Notes: generated from the sequence alone by a model not told the origin. Counted from the first letter of the stretch, positions 8,641-16,641 are shown. The stretch: DNA of 64,000 nt from Planctobacterium marinum (GCF_036322805.1 NZ_AP027272.1:3782001-3846000), one strand, 5' to 3'. Numbers and translations: made by a program.

Positions 8641-9333
8641 TTATCGGTCATGGACATAGGCGCGGTACATTAGCTCCGCTCTTATCCAATCTTCTTGTGT
8701 ATCAATATCTTGAACTAAATGCCTGGGTAACACAACCGGATAGCTGTTTTCTGAAAACACCACTTTATTTGACAACCAGGCTGCAGTTTTTCCCCAGTAA
8801 AACTGTCCGGCATCATGATACACTTCATCAAGATCTTGGGAGCGTTTATTTATATGCTCCGGCATCATAGGTTTTAGTCCGCTTTCGGCTTTAACCAATG
8901 CTCGCTGTACTGGAAAAGGAAAACTCGTTACCGAGAAAGCGAAATCAAATTTGTTGTTTTGTTCAAGCACCCGCAAACCAGCCTCAAGATACTTTTGCTC
9001 AAGAAAAGGGGCTGTAGCATAGATACAACAAACATATTCCGGTTCAAAATAATGCTTTTGACAAAATTCAATTGCGTGATTAGTAACCGGACGAGTGCCA
9101 ACAATATCATTGGACAAACTTTCGGGACGAACAAAAGGCACATCCGCTCCCAATGAAATCGCAAGTTGCTTAATTTCTTCGCTGTCAGTTGAGACAATTA
9201 CTTTGTCGAACAAACCACTATCCATAGCCGCTTCTATGGAGTAATTGATTAGTGGTTTTCCCGAAAACAGCTTTATATTTTTTCCGGGTATGCGCTTACT
9301 TCCCCCTCGAGCGGGTATAATCGCCAATTTCAA
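8641..9333 (-). CDS. pseF: PseF, CMP-pseudaminate cytidylyltransferase
   Basis: A 230-residue cytidylyltransferase that activates pseudaminic acid with CTP. It begins MKLAIIPARGGSKRIPGKNI, the CTP-binding loop of the NeuA/PseF family, followed by KVIVSTDSEEI. The start is a TTG whose bases overlap the pseC stop (TTGA), a common coupling form here. The order B-C-F-GT-I-G-H gives the whole pathway from UDP-GlcNAc to CMP-Pse in one operon. Confidence 0.92.
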   Translation of the reverse strand: MKLAIIPARGGSKRIPGKNIKLFSGKPLINYSIEAAMDSGLFDKVIVSTDSEEIKQLAISLGADVPFVRPESLSNDIVGTRPVTNHAIEFCQKHYFEPEYVCCIYATAPFLEQKYLEAGLRVLEQNNKFDFAFSVTSFPFPVQRALVKAESGLKPMMPEHINKRSQDLDEVYHDAGQFYWGKTAAWLSNKVVFSENSYPVVLPRHLVQDIDTQEDWIRAELMYRAYVHDR

Positions 9334-10475
9334 TCTAAAGCCTCTTTTAAAGTTGCAACGACAAAATCTTGTTGAGATTCCGTTAGGTCTGGATACAGAG
9401 GCAAAGTTAATGCCATTTTGTAGTATTTCTCAGCAACAGGAAAATCCCCGGGCGAGAATCCGAGTCTGCGATAATGAGGCTGCAGATGTATCGGAATATA
9501 ATGAACATTAAGTTGCACACCTTTGGACAACATATAGTCATATACTGCTCTTTGCTCATGATTACGCAATTCTACTACGTACAAATGCCATGCAGACTCT
9601 GTTTGTGGATTGTCAACGGGTAATTTAAGCGGCAAGTCAGCCAAAAGTTGGTTATATCTGGCGACCAACGCTCTTCGTTTAGCAATAAAAGAATCCAGCC
9701 TGTTTAGTTGAGAAATACCTAAAGCAGATTGAATATCACTTAACCTATAATTAAATCCTAATACTTGCTGTTCATACTCCCAAGGCTGCCCTGTGAAGTA
9801 ATCATAATCAGATACGGTTCGAGTGATACCATGCTTAGCATATAACCTGGCATTTTTAGCTAAATCGGGACAATTGACCATCAAAGCACCGCCTTCGCCA
9901 GTCGTCATAGATTTCACAGGGTGGAAACTAAACACACAAAAATTTGAAAACTCGCAGTTCCCCACAGGTTTATCAAGGTAAGTTCCGCCCAACGCATGGG
10001 AGGCATCTTCGATAAGAGCGATATCAAGTGGCTGTAAAAGTTGTTGCAGCTCTTTCATCTCACAAGAGTTACCAGCAAAATGCACTACAATAATAGCTTT
10101 GGGTAGCTGATCTGACCGTTTTGCTTCAGCTAACTTAGTATTCAAGGCATTTATGTCTATGTTGCGACTGATGGGGTGGATATCAACAAAGTCAACGCGT
10201 GCACCACTGTACAAAGCACAATTGGCTGAGGCCACAAAGGAGTTTGGACTAGTCCAAACCGTGTCATTCTCGCCAATTCCCAACGCTAAACAAGCAATGT
10301 GTAAAGCCGATGTCGCGCTATTAACTGTAATACAATACCGTGCCCCGGTGTATTGACAGAGGGCTGCTTCGAATTCAATTCCCTTGTGATCTTGAGTTAA
10401 GTTTTCATTTCGCAGCACATCACAAACCGCCGCCACATCATCTTCATTGACGTTGTGTTTTCCGTAATGAATCAT
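9330..10475 (-). CDS. pseC: PseC, UDP-4-keto-sugar aminotransferase
   Basis: A 381-residue DegT/DnrJ/EryC1-family PLP enzyme. It aminates the 4-keto product of PseB to UDP-4-amino-4,6-dideoxy-AltNAc. The PLP lysine is Lys188 in FSFHPVKSMTTGEGG, and the cofactor ring aspartate is in ALIEDASHALGG (about residue 157). Substrate-site features include TWTSPNSF-like VWTSPNSFVASANC. It overlaps pseB by four bases (ATGA). Confidence 0.93.
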   Translation of the reverse strand: MIHYGKHNVNEDDVAAVCDVLRNENLTQDHKGIEFEAALCQYTGARYCITVNSATSALHIACLALGIGENDTVWTSPNSFVASANCALYSGARVDFVDIHPISRNIDINALNTKLAEAKRSDQLPKAIIVVHFAGNSCEMKELQQLLQPLDIALIEDASHALGGTYLDKPVGNCEFSNFCVFSFHPVKSMTTGEGGALMVNCPDLAKNARLYAKHGITRTVSDYDYFTGQPWEYEQQVLGFNYRLSDIQSALGISQLNRLDSFIAKRRALVARYNQLLADLPLKLPVDNPQTESAWHLYVVELRNHEQRAVYDYMLSKGVQLNVHYIPIHLQPHYRRLGFSPGDFPVAEKYYKMALTLPLYPDLTESQQDFVVATLKEALD

Positions 10476-11470
10476 GGATTGTCTTTATCAAGTTGTTTGA
10501 TTTGTTCAATTGTCAAAAAGTTTGGGTTGGTGCCAGAGTGGTATTCAAATTTTTCGTCTACCGGGGTTCCAATTTCACCGAGCTTGTTCTCAGAGTAATT
10601 AATATCTTTGTCAAAAAATGTGATAGGTGGCGTAATTACGAAGTGGTCCTGAAACTCCAGGGAGTGATGAGCTACTTCCACTGGTACCATGACCTCATGT
10701 AATTTTTCTCCGGGTCGGATACCAATAACGTCAAACTGTTCACTATCACTCATTGCAAAAGCCAGATCAGTGATTTTAACCGATGGGATTTTTGGTACAA
10801 AAATCTCTCCCCCCCGCATTCGCCTGAAACTTTTATCGACAAATTCAACACCTTCATCAAGGGTGATCCAAAAGCGCGTCATTTCCATGTGCGTGATAGG
10901 TAGGACCTTTGTCCCCTCATTCAATAGCTTTCGGAAGAAAGGTACAACGGATCCTCTCGAGCCAACAACATTGCCATACCTGACAACTGAAAACCGGGGC
11001 CCTTTGGCGCCGCTAATGTTATTTGCAGCGACAAACAATTTATCAGAGGCCAACTTAGTAGCACCATACAAATTGACAGGATTAGCAGCTTTGTCTGTCG
11101 ACAGTGCAACCACCCTGTTCACATTGGCTTCAATGGCGGCATCAATGACGTTCTGAGCTCCATGAATGTTGGTCTTTATACACTCATTAGGATTGTATTC
11201 CGCTGCAGGAACTTGTTTTAGAGCAGCTGCGTGTACGACATAGTCCACATCGCGCATGGCTGCTCTAAGACGTTCTTTGCCACGTACATCACCAATAAAA
11301 AAACGCATGCATTTTGCGTCATACTTCTGCTGCATTTCGAATTGTTTAAGCTCATCGCGGGAGTAAATTATTAGCTTGCGAGGTTTATAATGCCTGAGAA
11401 GGTGAGAAACAAAGCGATGTCCGAAAGAACCGGTACCGCCAGTGATTAAAACACTTTTATTATTGAACAT
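10472..11470 (-). CDS. pseB: PseB, UDP-GlcNAc 4,6-dehydratase (inverting)
   Basis: A 332-residue SDR-type dehydratase, first step of pseudaminic acid synthesis. The NAD(P) loop is TGGTGSFG (10-17). The catalytic segment ALSTDKA (Asp126, Lys127) and YGATK (Tyr135, Lys139) have the PseB pattern. The ATG follows GAGGGTCGCTT, a usable ribosome-binding site. It comes 47 bases after the fliT-like gene with no visible terminator or promoter, so it may be read through from the flaG-fliD-fliS operon. Confidence 0.94.
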   Translation of the reverse strand: MFNNKSVLITGGTGSFGHRFVSHLLRHYKPRKLIIYSRDELKQFEMQQKYDAKCMRFFIGDVRGKERLRAAMRDVDYVVHAAALKQVPAAEYNPNECIKTNIHGAQNVIDAAIEANVNRVVALSTDKAANPVNLYGATKLASDKLFVAANNISGAKGPRFSVVRYGNVVGSRGSVVPFFRKLLNEGTKVLPITHMEMTRFWITLDEGVEFVDKSFRRMRGGEIFVPKIPSVKITDLAFAMSDSEQFDVIGIRPGEKLHEVMVPVEVAHHSLEFQDHFVITPPITFFDKDINYSENKLGEIGTPVDEKFEYHSGTNPNFLTIEQIKQLDKDNP

Positions 11471-11517
11471 AAGCGACCCTCTTTACTTGCTTCTCTCATG
11501 TTCAGGAAGCTTTATTA

Positions 11518-11826
11518 TTATTTTTTGTATTTTTTTACTGCTTTGCGGTTTCTTAAAAAGCCCACCAGAACGCCCTGCTGCTCACTTCTCATTTTATTAA
11601 CTAACTGAGTAAGCTCTTGGTTGGTCTTATTCAAATCTCTCAATAGAGACTTTTCAGGTGTTTTCTCGCTTTCAAGAAACTTAAGTATGAGCCTTTCTCT
11701 TGACTCTACAGCTATTTGCAACCTTTCTGCATCCAATTCTTCTGCCGCGAGAATACCCTGAATCTCTAGCGAGTTTTCCCGAATTTGTTCCGGTTCATTG
11801 TCAGAAAAAAATGGAATATTATTCAA
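11518..11826 (-). CDS. Flagellar chaperone-like protein (FliT/FlaI position)
   Basis: A 102-residue, charged, helix-rich protein starting at a TTG that overlaps the fliS stop (TTGA). It has no motif I can name. Its size, helical content (NQELTQLVNKMRSEQ) and place right after fliD-fliS match FliT-type filament-cap chaperones and the FlaI protein of vibrios. The name rests on position; the sequence only shows a coiled-coil-prone acidic/basic helix pair and a basic C-terminus (KAVKKYKK). Confidence 0.6.
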   Translation of the reverse strand: MNNIPFFSDNEPEQIRENSLEIQGILAAEELDAERLQIAVESRERLILKFLESEKTPEKSLLRDLNKTNQELTQLVNKMRSEQQGVLVGFLRNRKAVKKYKK

Positions 11827-12251
11827 ACCGCTTGACGTTTTTGTCGCTGAGCTTCGTAAGCTTCCTGTTTTGCGCTCTCAGGAATTTCAGCCCATGCATT
11901 TTTAATCGGTAACATGAGATTAATCACTTCATCCATGATCTTCAAGCTATTCTGTATGTTGGCATCTGTAAGCCTACGTACCATGTAATCATATAGTGCG
12001 TAGAGATTTTCCCCAACTTCACTTTTCATCTCTAGATCGATTGTATCTCTCAAGTTAACCAAGATGGAAGTCGCCTTGGAAAGATGTAATGCTTTTGATT
12101 CGAACTCTTTGCGTTCAATACTACCTTTGGCCATGGCCATTTTTTCCAAAGCACCTTGCATTAACATTAAAGTAATTTTGTGAGGATCAGCAGTAGACAG
12201 GTCTTGCTTTAAGCTACCCTTTTTGTACGCTTGAATGCCCTTTAAACCCAT
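11823..12251 (-). CDS. fliS: FliS, flagellin export chaperone
   Basis: A 142-residue FliS. It binds the C-terminal helix of unexported flagellin and stops early polymerisation. The family start GIQAYKKGSL and the segment DPHKITLMLMQGALEKM are clear, followed by LYALYDYMVRRLTDAN. It lies 16 bases after fliD, with AAAGGTGC as the ribosome-binding site. Confidence 0.93.
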   Translation of the reverse strand: MGLKGIQAYKKGSLKQDLSTADPHKITLMLMQGALEKMAMAKGSIERKEFESKALHLSKATSILVNLRDTIDLEMKSEVGENLYALYDYMVRRLTDANIQNSLKIMDEVINLMLPIKNAWAEIPESAKQEAYEAQRQKRQAV

Positions 12252-12267
12252 TTTGCACCTTTATTTC

Positions 12268-13788
12268 TTATAGTCCGCCCAATGCAGCAAACAATGCATT
12301 GCCGGTATTATTCAACGATGAAACTGTTTTATCCAGCGCGATAAACTTGTCGCGTTGGATTTGTTCAAAAGATAACATTCTCAACTCAAAAGCTTCTCTT
12401 TCATCTGCTAAGGCATCTTTCTCGTCGGCCAGATCTGACTCTCGATCCCTTAACAAACCACCAAAGGTGGTGTACTCATAAAGAAAATCATAAAGCGTTT
12501 GAGCCACACCATTGGTGCTGTTGGTAAACAAATCGGCGACATCATCAAAGTTATCCTGCAATGCATCGTCAAGTCGGTCCGAGCCACTGCCAATACCAAA
12601 CTCGTCAACAGCGCTGATTTCTAATTTACCGTCATCATCAAAAGACAGGCCAATGTTAAAAATACTACCAAAACTGTTATCTGTAACAGTGCTAGTTAAT
12701 GCATTTAATATGCCAGACTGGATACTCCTGATCATAAAATCGCCTGCAAGGGCACCATCATCTTCCAGTTCTGATTCACCGTATTTTGTTAATCGAGTGA
12801 TTTCATCCACCAGCGAGTTGTAGTTGTCTATGAAATCCTGAATTTTAGTCTTAACACCCTCAGTGTCATTACCGATAGTCACTTTTGACGCGGCAAATCC
12901 CGTCGCAGTGGATGCGTCGGTTTCTGAAACTTTGAAGGCTTCGAATGAAACGTTGGCAATAGCATTTTCGAATTGGTTAGAGCCACTTTCAACCAACACA
13001 TTATTAACATAAGCTTGGGCGTTGACCGCGGTAACTTTTGCCTCGTCTCCGGTGTTGGTACTCAATTCCTGATCGGCATTATATCCGCCAACACCATCGT
13101 TAGTATGACTGGTGACTGAGGAAAGTTCTGCATCACCATCTTCGTTGACGATTCTCAAATCGTTACCATTACCAGTAAGCAAAGATTCAAAAATTATTTT
13201 CGGACCATCTGCAGTACCTGTATCTAACAAAATGGCATTAACTAATTTTGTAGTGCCGTCATCTTGGATGTTGTCAGCCGAGCCATTGATCGCATCGACG
13301 TACTGTTGCAACGTCATATTAGTGGTGACACTTACCGAAAAATTATCACTAGAAGACTCAAAATTAAATGAAACGCTGGTACCAGCACCAGTGTATAGCG
13401 TGTCAGAAGTTGTCGAGAAAGAACCATCTGCCGTTCTGTATTCAGTTCCTGCCGCTAATTGCGCTATCGCAATATCATAATCACCTTCTATCGCACTACT
13501 GGATGCTTCCACAGTAAACGGACCAGTTTCCCCTTCTTCCGGTTCTGTTGGATGGTCAATGGTGGGTTCTCGAGCGTTGAGGTTGTAGTCATTTTTGAGT
13601 TCTTCAACTGCGTCCTGGAACTCATCGACTTTTGACTTTAGTGACCCAATAGCAGAAATAGTGGCATCCAGAGTCTCTTCGCGTTCATTCAAACGCTCTT
13701 CTTTTGGTGCACGCTCAGCATCTATCAGCTGAGTAACAAGATCATCAAGCGCTAAGCCTGAACCAACCCCTAAACTCTGAATGCCCAT
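12268..13788 (-). CDS. fliD: FliD, filament cap protein
   Basis: A 506-residue hook-associated protein 2. It forms the cap under which flagellin polymerises. The N-terminal D0 segment (GVGSGLALDDLVTQLIDAER) and the C-terminal coiled-coil (DLADEKDALADEREAFELR, FIALDKTVSSLNNTGNALF) are typical. The central part is acidic and Thr/Ser-rich. It follows flaG by 12 bases and is preceded by TAGAGGT as the ribosome-binding site. Confidence 0.94.
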   Translation of the reverse strand: MGIQSLGVGSGLALDDLVTQLIDAERAPKEERLNEREETLDATISAIGSLKSKVDEFQDAVEELKNDYNLNAREPTIDHPTEPEEGETGPFTVEASSSAIEGDYDIAIAQLAAGTEYRTADGSFSTTSDTLYTGAGTSVSFNFESSSDNFSVSVTTNMTLQQYVDAINGSADNIQDDGTTKLVNAILLDTGTADGPKIIFESLLTGNGNDLRIVNEDGDAELSSVTSHTNDGVGGYNADQELSTNTGDEAKVTAVNAQAYVNNVLVESGSNQFENAIANVSFEAFKVSETDASTATGFAASKVTIGNDTEGVKTKIQDFIDNYNSLVDEITRLTKYGESELEDDGALAGDFMIRSIQSGILNALTSTVTDNSFGSIFNIGLSFDDDGKLEISAVDEFGIGSGSDRLDDALQDNFDDVADLFTNSTNGVAQTLYDFLYEYTTFGGLLRDRESDLADEKDALADEREAFELRMLSFEQIQRDKFIALDKTVSSLNNTGNALFAALGGL

Positions 13789-13800
13789 GATTTACCTCTA

Positions 13801-14253
13801 CTAGACTTCTTTGCTAAACAGTACTCCTACGGCTTCACCAACATCAGACTGTAAGCCTCTGATTCGGTCTGACAATGCCAGAACCTCTTCTGAGGGTATT
13901 TGTCTGATCAATTCTCCCGTATCCGAATCTGTTACTTGTACGATTGAACGATTAGAGTCATCGTTAAACGAAAAGTTTAGATTCGTTCTCTGAGACTGCA
14001 CAAAATCTCTCACTTCAGATACTGCGTTTTCAATTTCACGCACCGAAGCTTGTTCACCTATGCCATTGTTATCGGCTTGTAGCTCTGAAACATTAGGCGT
14101 ATCGCGAAAATTTGCACGACTTGCAGCACGGTTATTATTGCTGCTTTCATTGCTATTTTCTGCCTGCAGTTCTTCACTTCTGCGCACAACAGCGGGTTGT
14201 GTATTTTGTGTCAGATTAGCATTAAAACCTGTTTGTGCTAAATCAATTTCCAT
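13801..14253 (-). CDS. flaG: FlaG-family protein
   Basis: A 150-residue FlaG. The conserved C-terminal domain is at about residues 80-145: NLNFSFNDDSNRSIVQVTDSD, then GELIRQIPSEEVLALSDRI. The first 75 residues are low-complexity and Asn/Ser-rich. FlaG affects filament length in related polar flagella. A strong AGGAGGTG precedes the ATG. It is the first gene of flaG-fliD-fliS-fliT-like and follows flagellin 1 across a 12-bp hairpin. Confidence 0.9.
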   Translation of the reverse strand: MEIDLAQTGFNANLTQNTQPAVVRRSEELQAENSNESSNNNRAASRANFRDTPNVSELQADNNGIGEQASVREIENAVSEVRDFVQSQRTNLNFSFNDDSNRSIVQVTDSDTGELIRQIPSEEVLALSDRIRGLQSDVGEAVGVLFSKEV

Positions 14254-14278
14254 CTTTCACCTCCTGTTAGGTAAAAGC

Positions 14279-14309
14279 GATTGCAATATCACCAGATGAT
14301 ATTGCAATC
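14279..14309 (-). terminator. Hairpin between flagellin 1 and flaG
   Basis: A perfect 12-bp inverted repeat (GATTGCAATATC / GATATTGCAATC) with a 7-base loop. On the minus strand it is followed by GCTTTTAC, so it resembles a leaky intrinsic terminator after flagellin 1. It also lies only 25 bases before the flaG ATG and could tune read-through into flaG-fliD-fliS. Confidence 0.6.
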
Positions 14310-14332
14310 AGGCAAAATCAATACAACAACTA

Positions 14333-15163
14333 TTATCCTAACAGCGCTAATGCAGTTTGCGGACGCTGATTCGACTGACTCAACACCGACACACTGGCCT
14401 GCTGGATAATCTGGTTTTTAGTCAAATTCGCAGTTTCAGTAGCAAAATCTGTATCCTGAATACGCGAACGTGCACCATTAAGGTTTTCGCTCACTGTAGA
14501 AAGGTTGCGAATTGTTGACTGGAAACGGTTTTGCAAGGCACCTAATTCGGCGCGTTGAGCACCGATTGATGAAATCGCCGTGTCAATTGAAGCTAAAGCT
14601 CCAGAGGCACCAGACGCCGTTGAAATATCAACAGTACCAACGCCCAGTCCAGAAGCTCCAAAACTGGCACCGTCAGAGCTGGACAAGTTTACAGAAATAC
14701 TTTGACCCGCGTTTGCACCCACTTGGAACGTAGCAGAAAAACCACCATCCAGGATGTTTACGTTAGCGAATTGTGTATCAGAACCAATTCGTGACAACTC
14801 GGATAACAACGCGGTAACTTCTTGTTGCAGTGCTGCGCGGTCAGAAGATGAGTTAATACCGTTTTGTGCCTGAATAGCCAGAGTACGAATACGCTGCAAA
14901 GATGTTGTCGTTTCAGACAAGGCACCTTCAGCTACCTGTACCAATGAAATTGCGTCATTTGCATTTCGAACAGACTGATCAATACCTTGGATTTGGCTGG
15001 TTAATTCTGCAGAAATCTGCAAACCTGCCGCATCATCGGCCGCCCGGTTAATACGGAAACCAGATGACAGTCTTTCAAATGAAGTATTTAACGCATCGTT
15101 TGAGTTAAATAATTGACGTTGCGCATTTAATGACGAAACGTTTGTATTTACGAAAATACCCAT
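14333..15163 (-). CDS. fliC: Flagellin 1
   Basis: A 276-residue short flagellin made only of the D0/D1 helices with a brief central segment. The N-terminus has [20 protein letters not shown] and [17 protein letters not shown]; the C-terminus ends NQRPQTALALLG. It is the most diverged of the four (AELTSQ where the others have DRxxxQ; TALALLG against SALSLLG). The centre is Ser/Gly/Ala-rich ([12 protein letters not shown]), a plausible site for the Pse glycan. It has AGGAGGTA before the ATG and a sigma-28 promoter about 160 bases upstream. Confidence 0.95.
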   Translation of the reverse strand: MGIFVNTNVSSLNAQRQLFNSNDALNTSFERLSSGFRINRAADDAAGLQISAELTSQIQGIDQSVRNANDAISLVQVAEGALSETTTSLQRIRTLAIQAQNGINSSSDRAALQQEVTALLSELSRIGSDTQFANVNILDGGFSATFQVGANAGQSISVNLSSSDGASFGASGLGVGTVDISTASGASGALASIDTAISSIGAQRAELGALQNRFQSTIRNLSTVSENLNGARSRIQDTDFATETANLTKNQIIQQASVSVLSQSNQRPQTALALLG

Positions 15164-15320
15164 GTTATACCTCCTGAGAACCAGTTAACTTAAGAGAGAG
15201 CCACTAGTTCGCCTACTTTTTTGTCAGTCGAGAGTGCTGACGTTAAACTTGTTTTGCCCTTTGTGTTTCGACCTCACTCGAAACCTAAAAAACAAAATCC
15301 GCAATACCCCTCAACAATAG

Positions 15321-15347
15321 GTATCGGCATTCTCTAAAGTATCTTTA
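15321..15347 (-). promoter_or_regulatory. Sigma-28 (FliA) promoter of flagellin 1
   Basis: On the minus strand TAAAGATA (15340-15347) and GCCGATAC (15321-15328) are separated by exactly 11 bases. This is a near-perfect match to the FliA consensus TAAAGTTT-N11-GCCGATAA. The leader it would start is about 155 nt long. Confidence 0.9.
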
Positions 15348-15726
15348 GGTTTTTTTAATTTTTTTTAGCTTATTTTTCAATTCAACCTCAACCCATTGAT
15401 TTGATTGGAATTTATTTATTGAAACAATTCTATTTTGAGCTAAATACGAATCAAAAAAGAGCGTTTCAACACCTATTCCGAAATTTATGGCAGGCGCTCT
15501 TTCGGTTTTCAGCCGCGACTTCAAACATTTCAGCAACGATAAAATAATTGGCATGAGTGATGCTTAGGATGACTAATGAATGGAAAAAGTGATTTAAGTG
15601 TTCAAAACTTTGACGCTAAAAGTGGCACGGAAAGTGAATAACTGAAATAGAAGAAGCTAAAAAGCAACATCGCTAATTCGCAAACGCTTGCTATTTGCAT
15701 GAATGACGGATTGGCTGGGAAAGAAA

Positions 15727-15754
15727 TAAAAAAGCCAGGTCCTAAGACCTGGCT
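15727..15754 (-). terminator. Intrinsic terminator, minus strand
   Basis: Minus-strand hairpin AGCCAGGTC-TTAG-GACCTGGCT followed by a T run. It lies 1.1 kb beyond the flagellin 2 stop, just past the three 78-nt repeats. A second small hairpin (GCTC...GAGC, 15760-15780) precedes it. The same pair of hairpins occurs after flagellin 4 (19258-19310), so the two 3' ends are duplicates. Confidence 0.85.
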
Positions 15755-15781
15755 AAACTGCTCACGTTAGGAGAACGAGCA

Positions 15782-15862
15782 ATGGGTTTTGTCGCCCGAC
15801 TACAGGATTTGGGAAGAATTACTGGCCTCTCAACCATACTTCTACACTCTCGGTCCTGCTAG
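15782..15862 (+). CDS. Possible 26-residue small ORF in repeat copy 1
   Basis: ATG at 15782 with TTAGGAG eight bases upstream opens a 26-codon frame, MGFVARLQDLGRITGLSTIL..., that ends at the TAG inside the right arm of repeat copy 1. Both base changes in repeat copy 3 are synonymous in this frame (CTA/CTG Leu, TGC/TGT Cys). Copies 2 and 3 lack an ATG. It has no match I recognise, and an RNA-structure explanation for the repeat is at least as good. Confidence 0.25.
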   Translation: MGFVARLQDLGRITGLSTILLHSRSC

Positions 15863-15868
15863 TCGGCG
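15791..15868. repeat. 78-nt hairpin-bounded repeat, copy 1 (R1)
   Basis: First of three near-identical 78-nt units. The ends pair over about 14 bp with two single-base bulges: left arm CGCCCGACTACAGGA, right arm TCCTGCTAGTCGGCG. The inner 46 nt include CTTCTACACTCTCGGTCC (15839-15856). This is antisense to the ribosome-binding region of flagellins 3 and 4. Identity extends a few bases outwards on both sides (GTTT before, GTTT after). Confidence 0.9.
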
Positions 15869-15972
15869 TTTTCACTGCCGCTGTGTTATTGATTATTAGC
15901 AGTGATACAAAAACCGTTTTTACTGTCTGATTGAGAACCAGACTTTAGCTCGACATAGGTCGAACAATTTTT

Positions 15973-16008
15973 AACGATTTATCCCGAAGAAACTCCAGAT
16001 AAATCGTT
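15973..16008. repeat. 11-bp perfect inverted repeat
   Basis: AACGATTTATC and GATAAATCGTT flank a 14-base loop, directly in front of repeat copy 2. There is no T run after it on either strand in the terminator sense, so its role is unknown. Confidence 0.6.
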
Positions 16009-16014
16009 GGGTTT

Positions 16015-16092
16015 GTCGCCCGACTACAGGATTTGGGAAGAATTACTGGCCTCTCAACCATACTTCTACACTCTCGGTCCTGCTAGTCGGCG
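16015..16092. repeat. 78-nt hairpin-bounded repeat, copy 2 (R2)
   Basis: Identical to copy 1 over all 78 bases, 146 bases further on. It is followed on the plus strand by a terminator-like hairpin at 16108-16146. The intervening spacer is unrelated to the spacer after copy 2, so the repeat unit itself, not a longer block, is what has been kept. Confidence 0.9.
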
Positions 16093-16107
16093 TTTTATTC
16101 AAAATCT

Positions 16108-16146
16108 AACAGAGGTTTTAAAAATACATTCCTCTGTTCGTTTTTT
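16108..16146 (+). terminator. Plus-strand terminator-like hairpin after R2
   Basis: AACAGAGG and CCTCTGTT form an 8-bp stem with a 15-base loop, followed by CG and six T. It would end a plus-strand transcript passing through repeat copies 1 and 2. No plus-strand gene is nearby, which supports a plus-strand RNA from the repeats. Confidence 0.5.
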
Positions 16147-16179
16147 ATAGTGTTGTACTGACGTTCAACCTACAAGTTT

Positions 16180-16257
16180 GTCGCCCGACTGCAGGATTTG
16201 GGAAGAATTACTGGCCTCTCAACCATACTTCTACACTCTCGGTCCTGTTAGTCGGCG
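16180..16257. repeat. 78-nt hairpin-bounded repeat, copy 3 (R3)
   Basis: Differs from copies 1 and 2 at two positions only (A to G at position 12, C to T at position 69). The first change keeps stem pairing as G-U and the second lies in a bulge, so the outer hairpin is preserved. It lies 87 bases after copy 2. Confidence 0.9.
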
Positions 16258-16487
16258 TTTCTGAGGCGGCCTCTCATTTCCTACCCTCATTAAAACAACT
16301 ACCGACGCTGCAACTCCCTGCATGGTTTACTGATAACAAACTCTTCTCTTACCAGTATCGCCCGCATCATCCGTGTTGGCGCCAAATAAAATCGAGAAGG
16401 TAATTTCTAAGTAAAAAGTACATAAGAGCCATACTGTTTTAAACTTTAGAGATTGTAGTCACCGCTGACTTTTTACCTTCTCCGCTT

Positions 16488-16519
16488 CTTTGCAAAACCT
16501 ACCCATTTGTTTTGCAAAG
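16488..16519. repeat. 11-bp perfect inverted repeat
   Basis: CTTTGCAAAAC and GTTTTGCAAAG flank a 10-base loop. It lies in the flagellin 1-2 spacer about 100 bases before the plus-strand sigma-54 promoter. It could be an operator or an RNA hairpin; no T run follows. Confidence 0.55.
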
Positions 16520-16615
16520 AAAAACCTAAAATTCTGTATTCTCAAAAAAACGTTGTTTGATAATTCGACCTTAACCCATCTACTAATTTTAAATTTTTCT
16601 TAGTTTTCGGATTTT

Positions 16616-16630
16616 TGGCACGCTTACTGC
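16616..16630 (+). promoter_or_regulatory. Sigma-54 (RpoN) promoter on the plus strand
   Basis: TGGCAC (16616-16621), five bases, then CTGC (16627-16630) followed by TTT: the GG and GC dinucleotides are at the exact minus-24/minus-12 spacing. It points away from flagellin 1 towards the 3' end of flagellin 2. No plus-strand protein gene lies downstream. What follows is a hairpin (16642-16665), a GAAA-capped hairpin (16709-16720) and the diverged repeat. Confidence 0.7.
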
Positions 16631-16641
16631 TTTAATTAATC

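Noticed and set aside
15345-15554. 69-codon minus-strand frame upstream of flagellin 1
   Set aside because: Its end overlaps the flagellin 1 sigma-28 promoter, it has no ribosome-binding site, and the AT-rich tail (LKNKLKKIKKT) reads like non-coding sequence.
15791-16257. CRISPR array
   Set aside because: The repeat is 78 nt with only three copies and spacers of 87 and 146 nt; no cas genes.
15791-16257. Integron attC sites
   Set aside because: The arms pair, but the GTTRRRY and RYYYAAC core sites are absent and there is no integrase.
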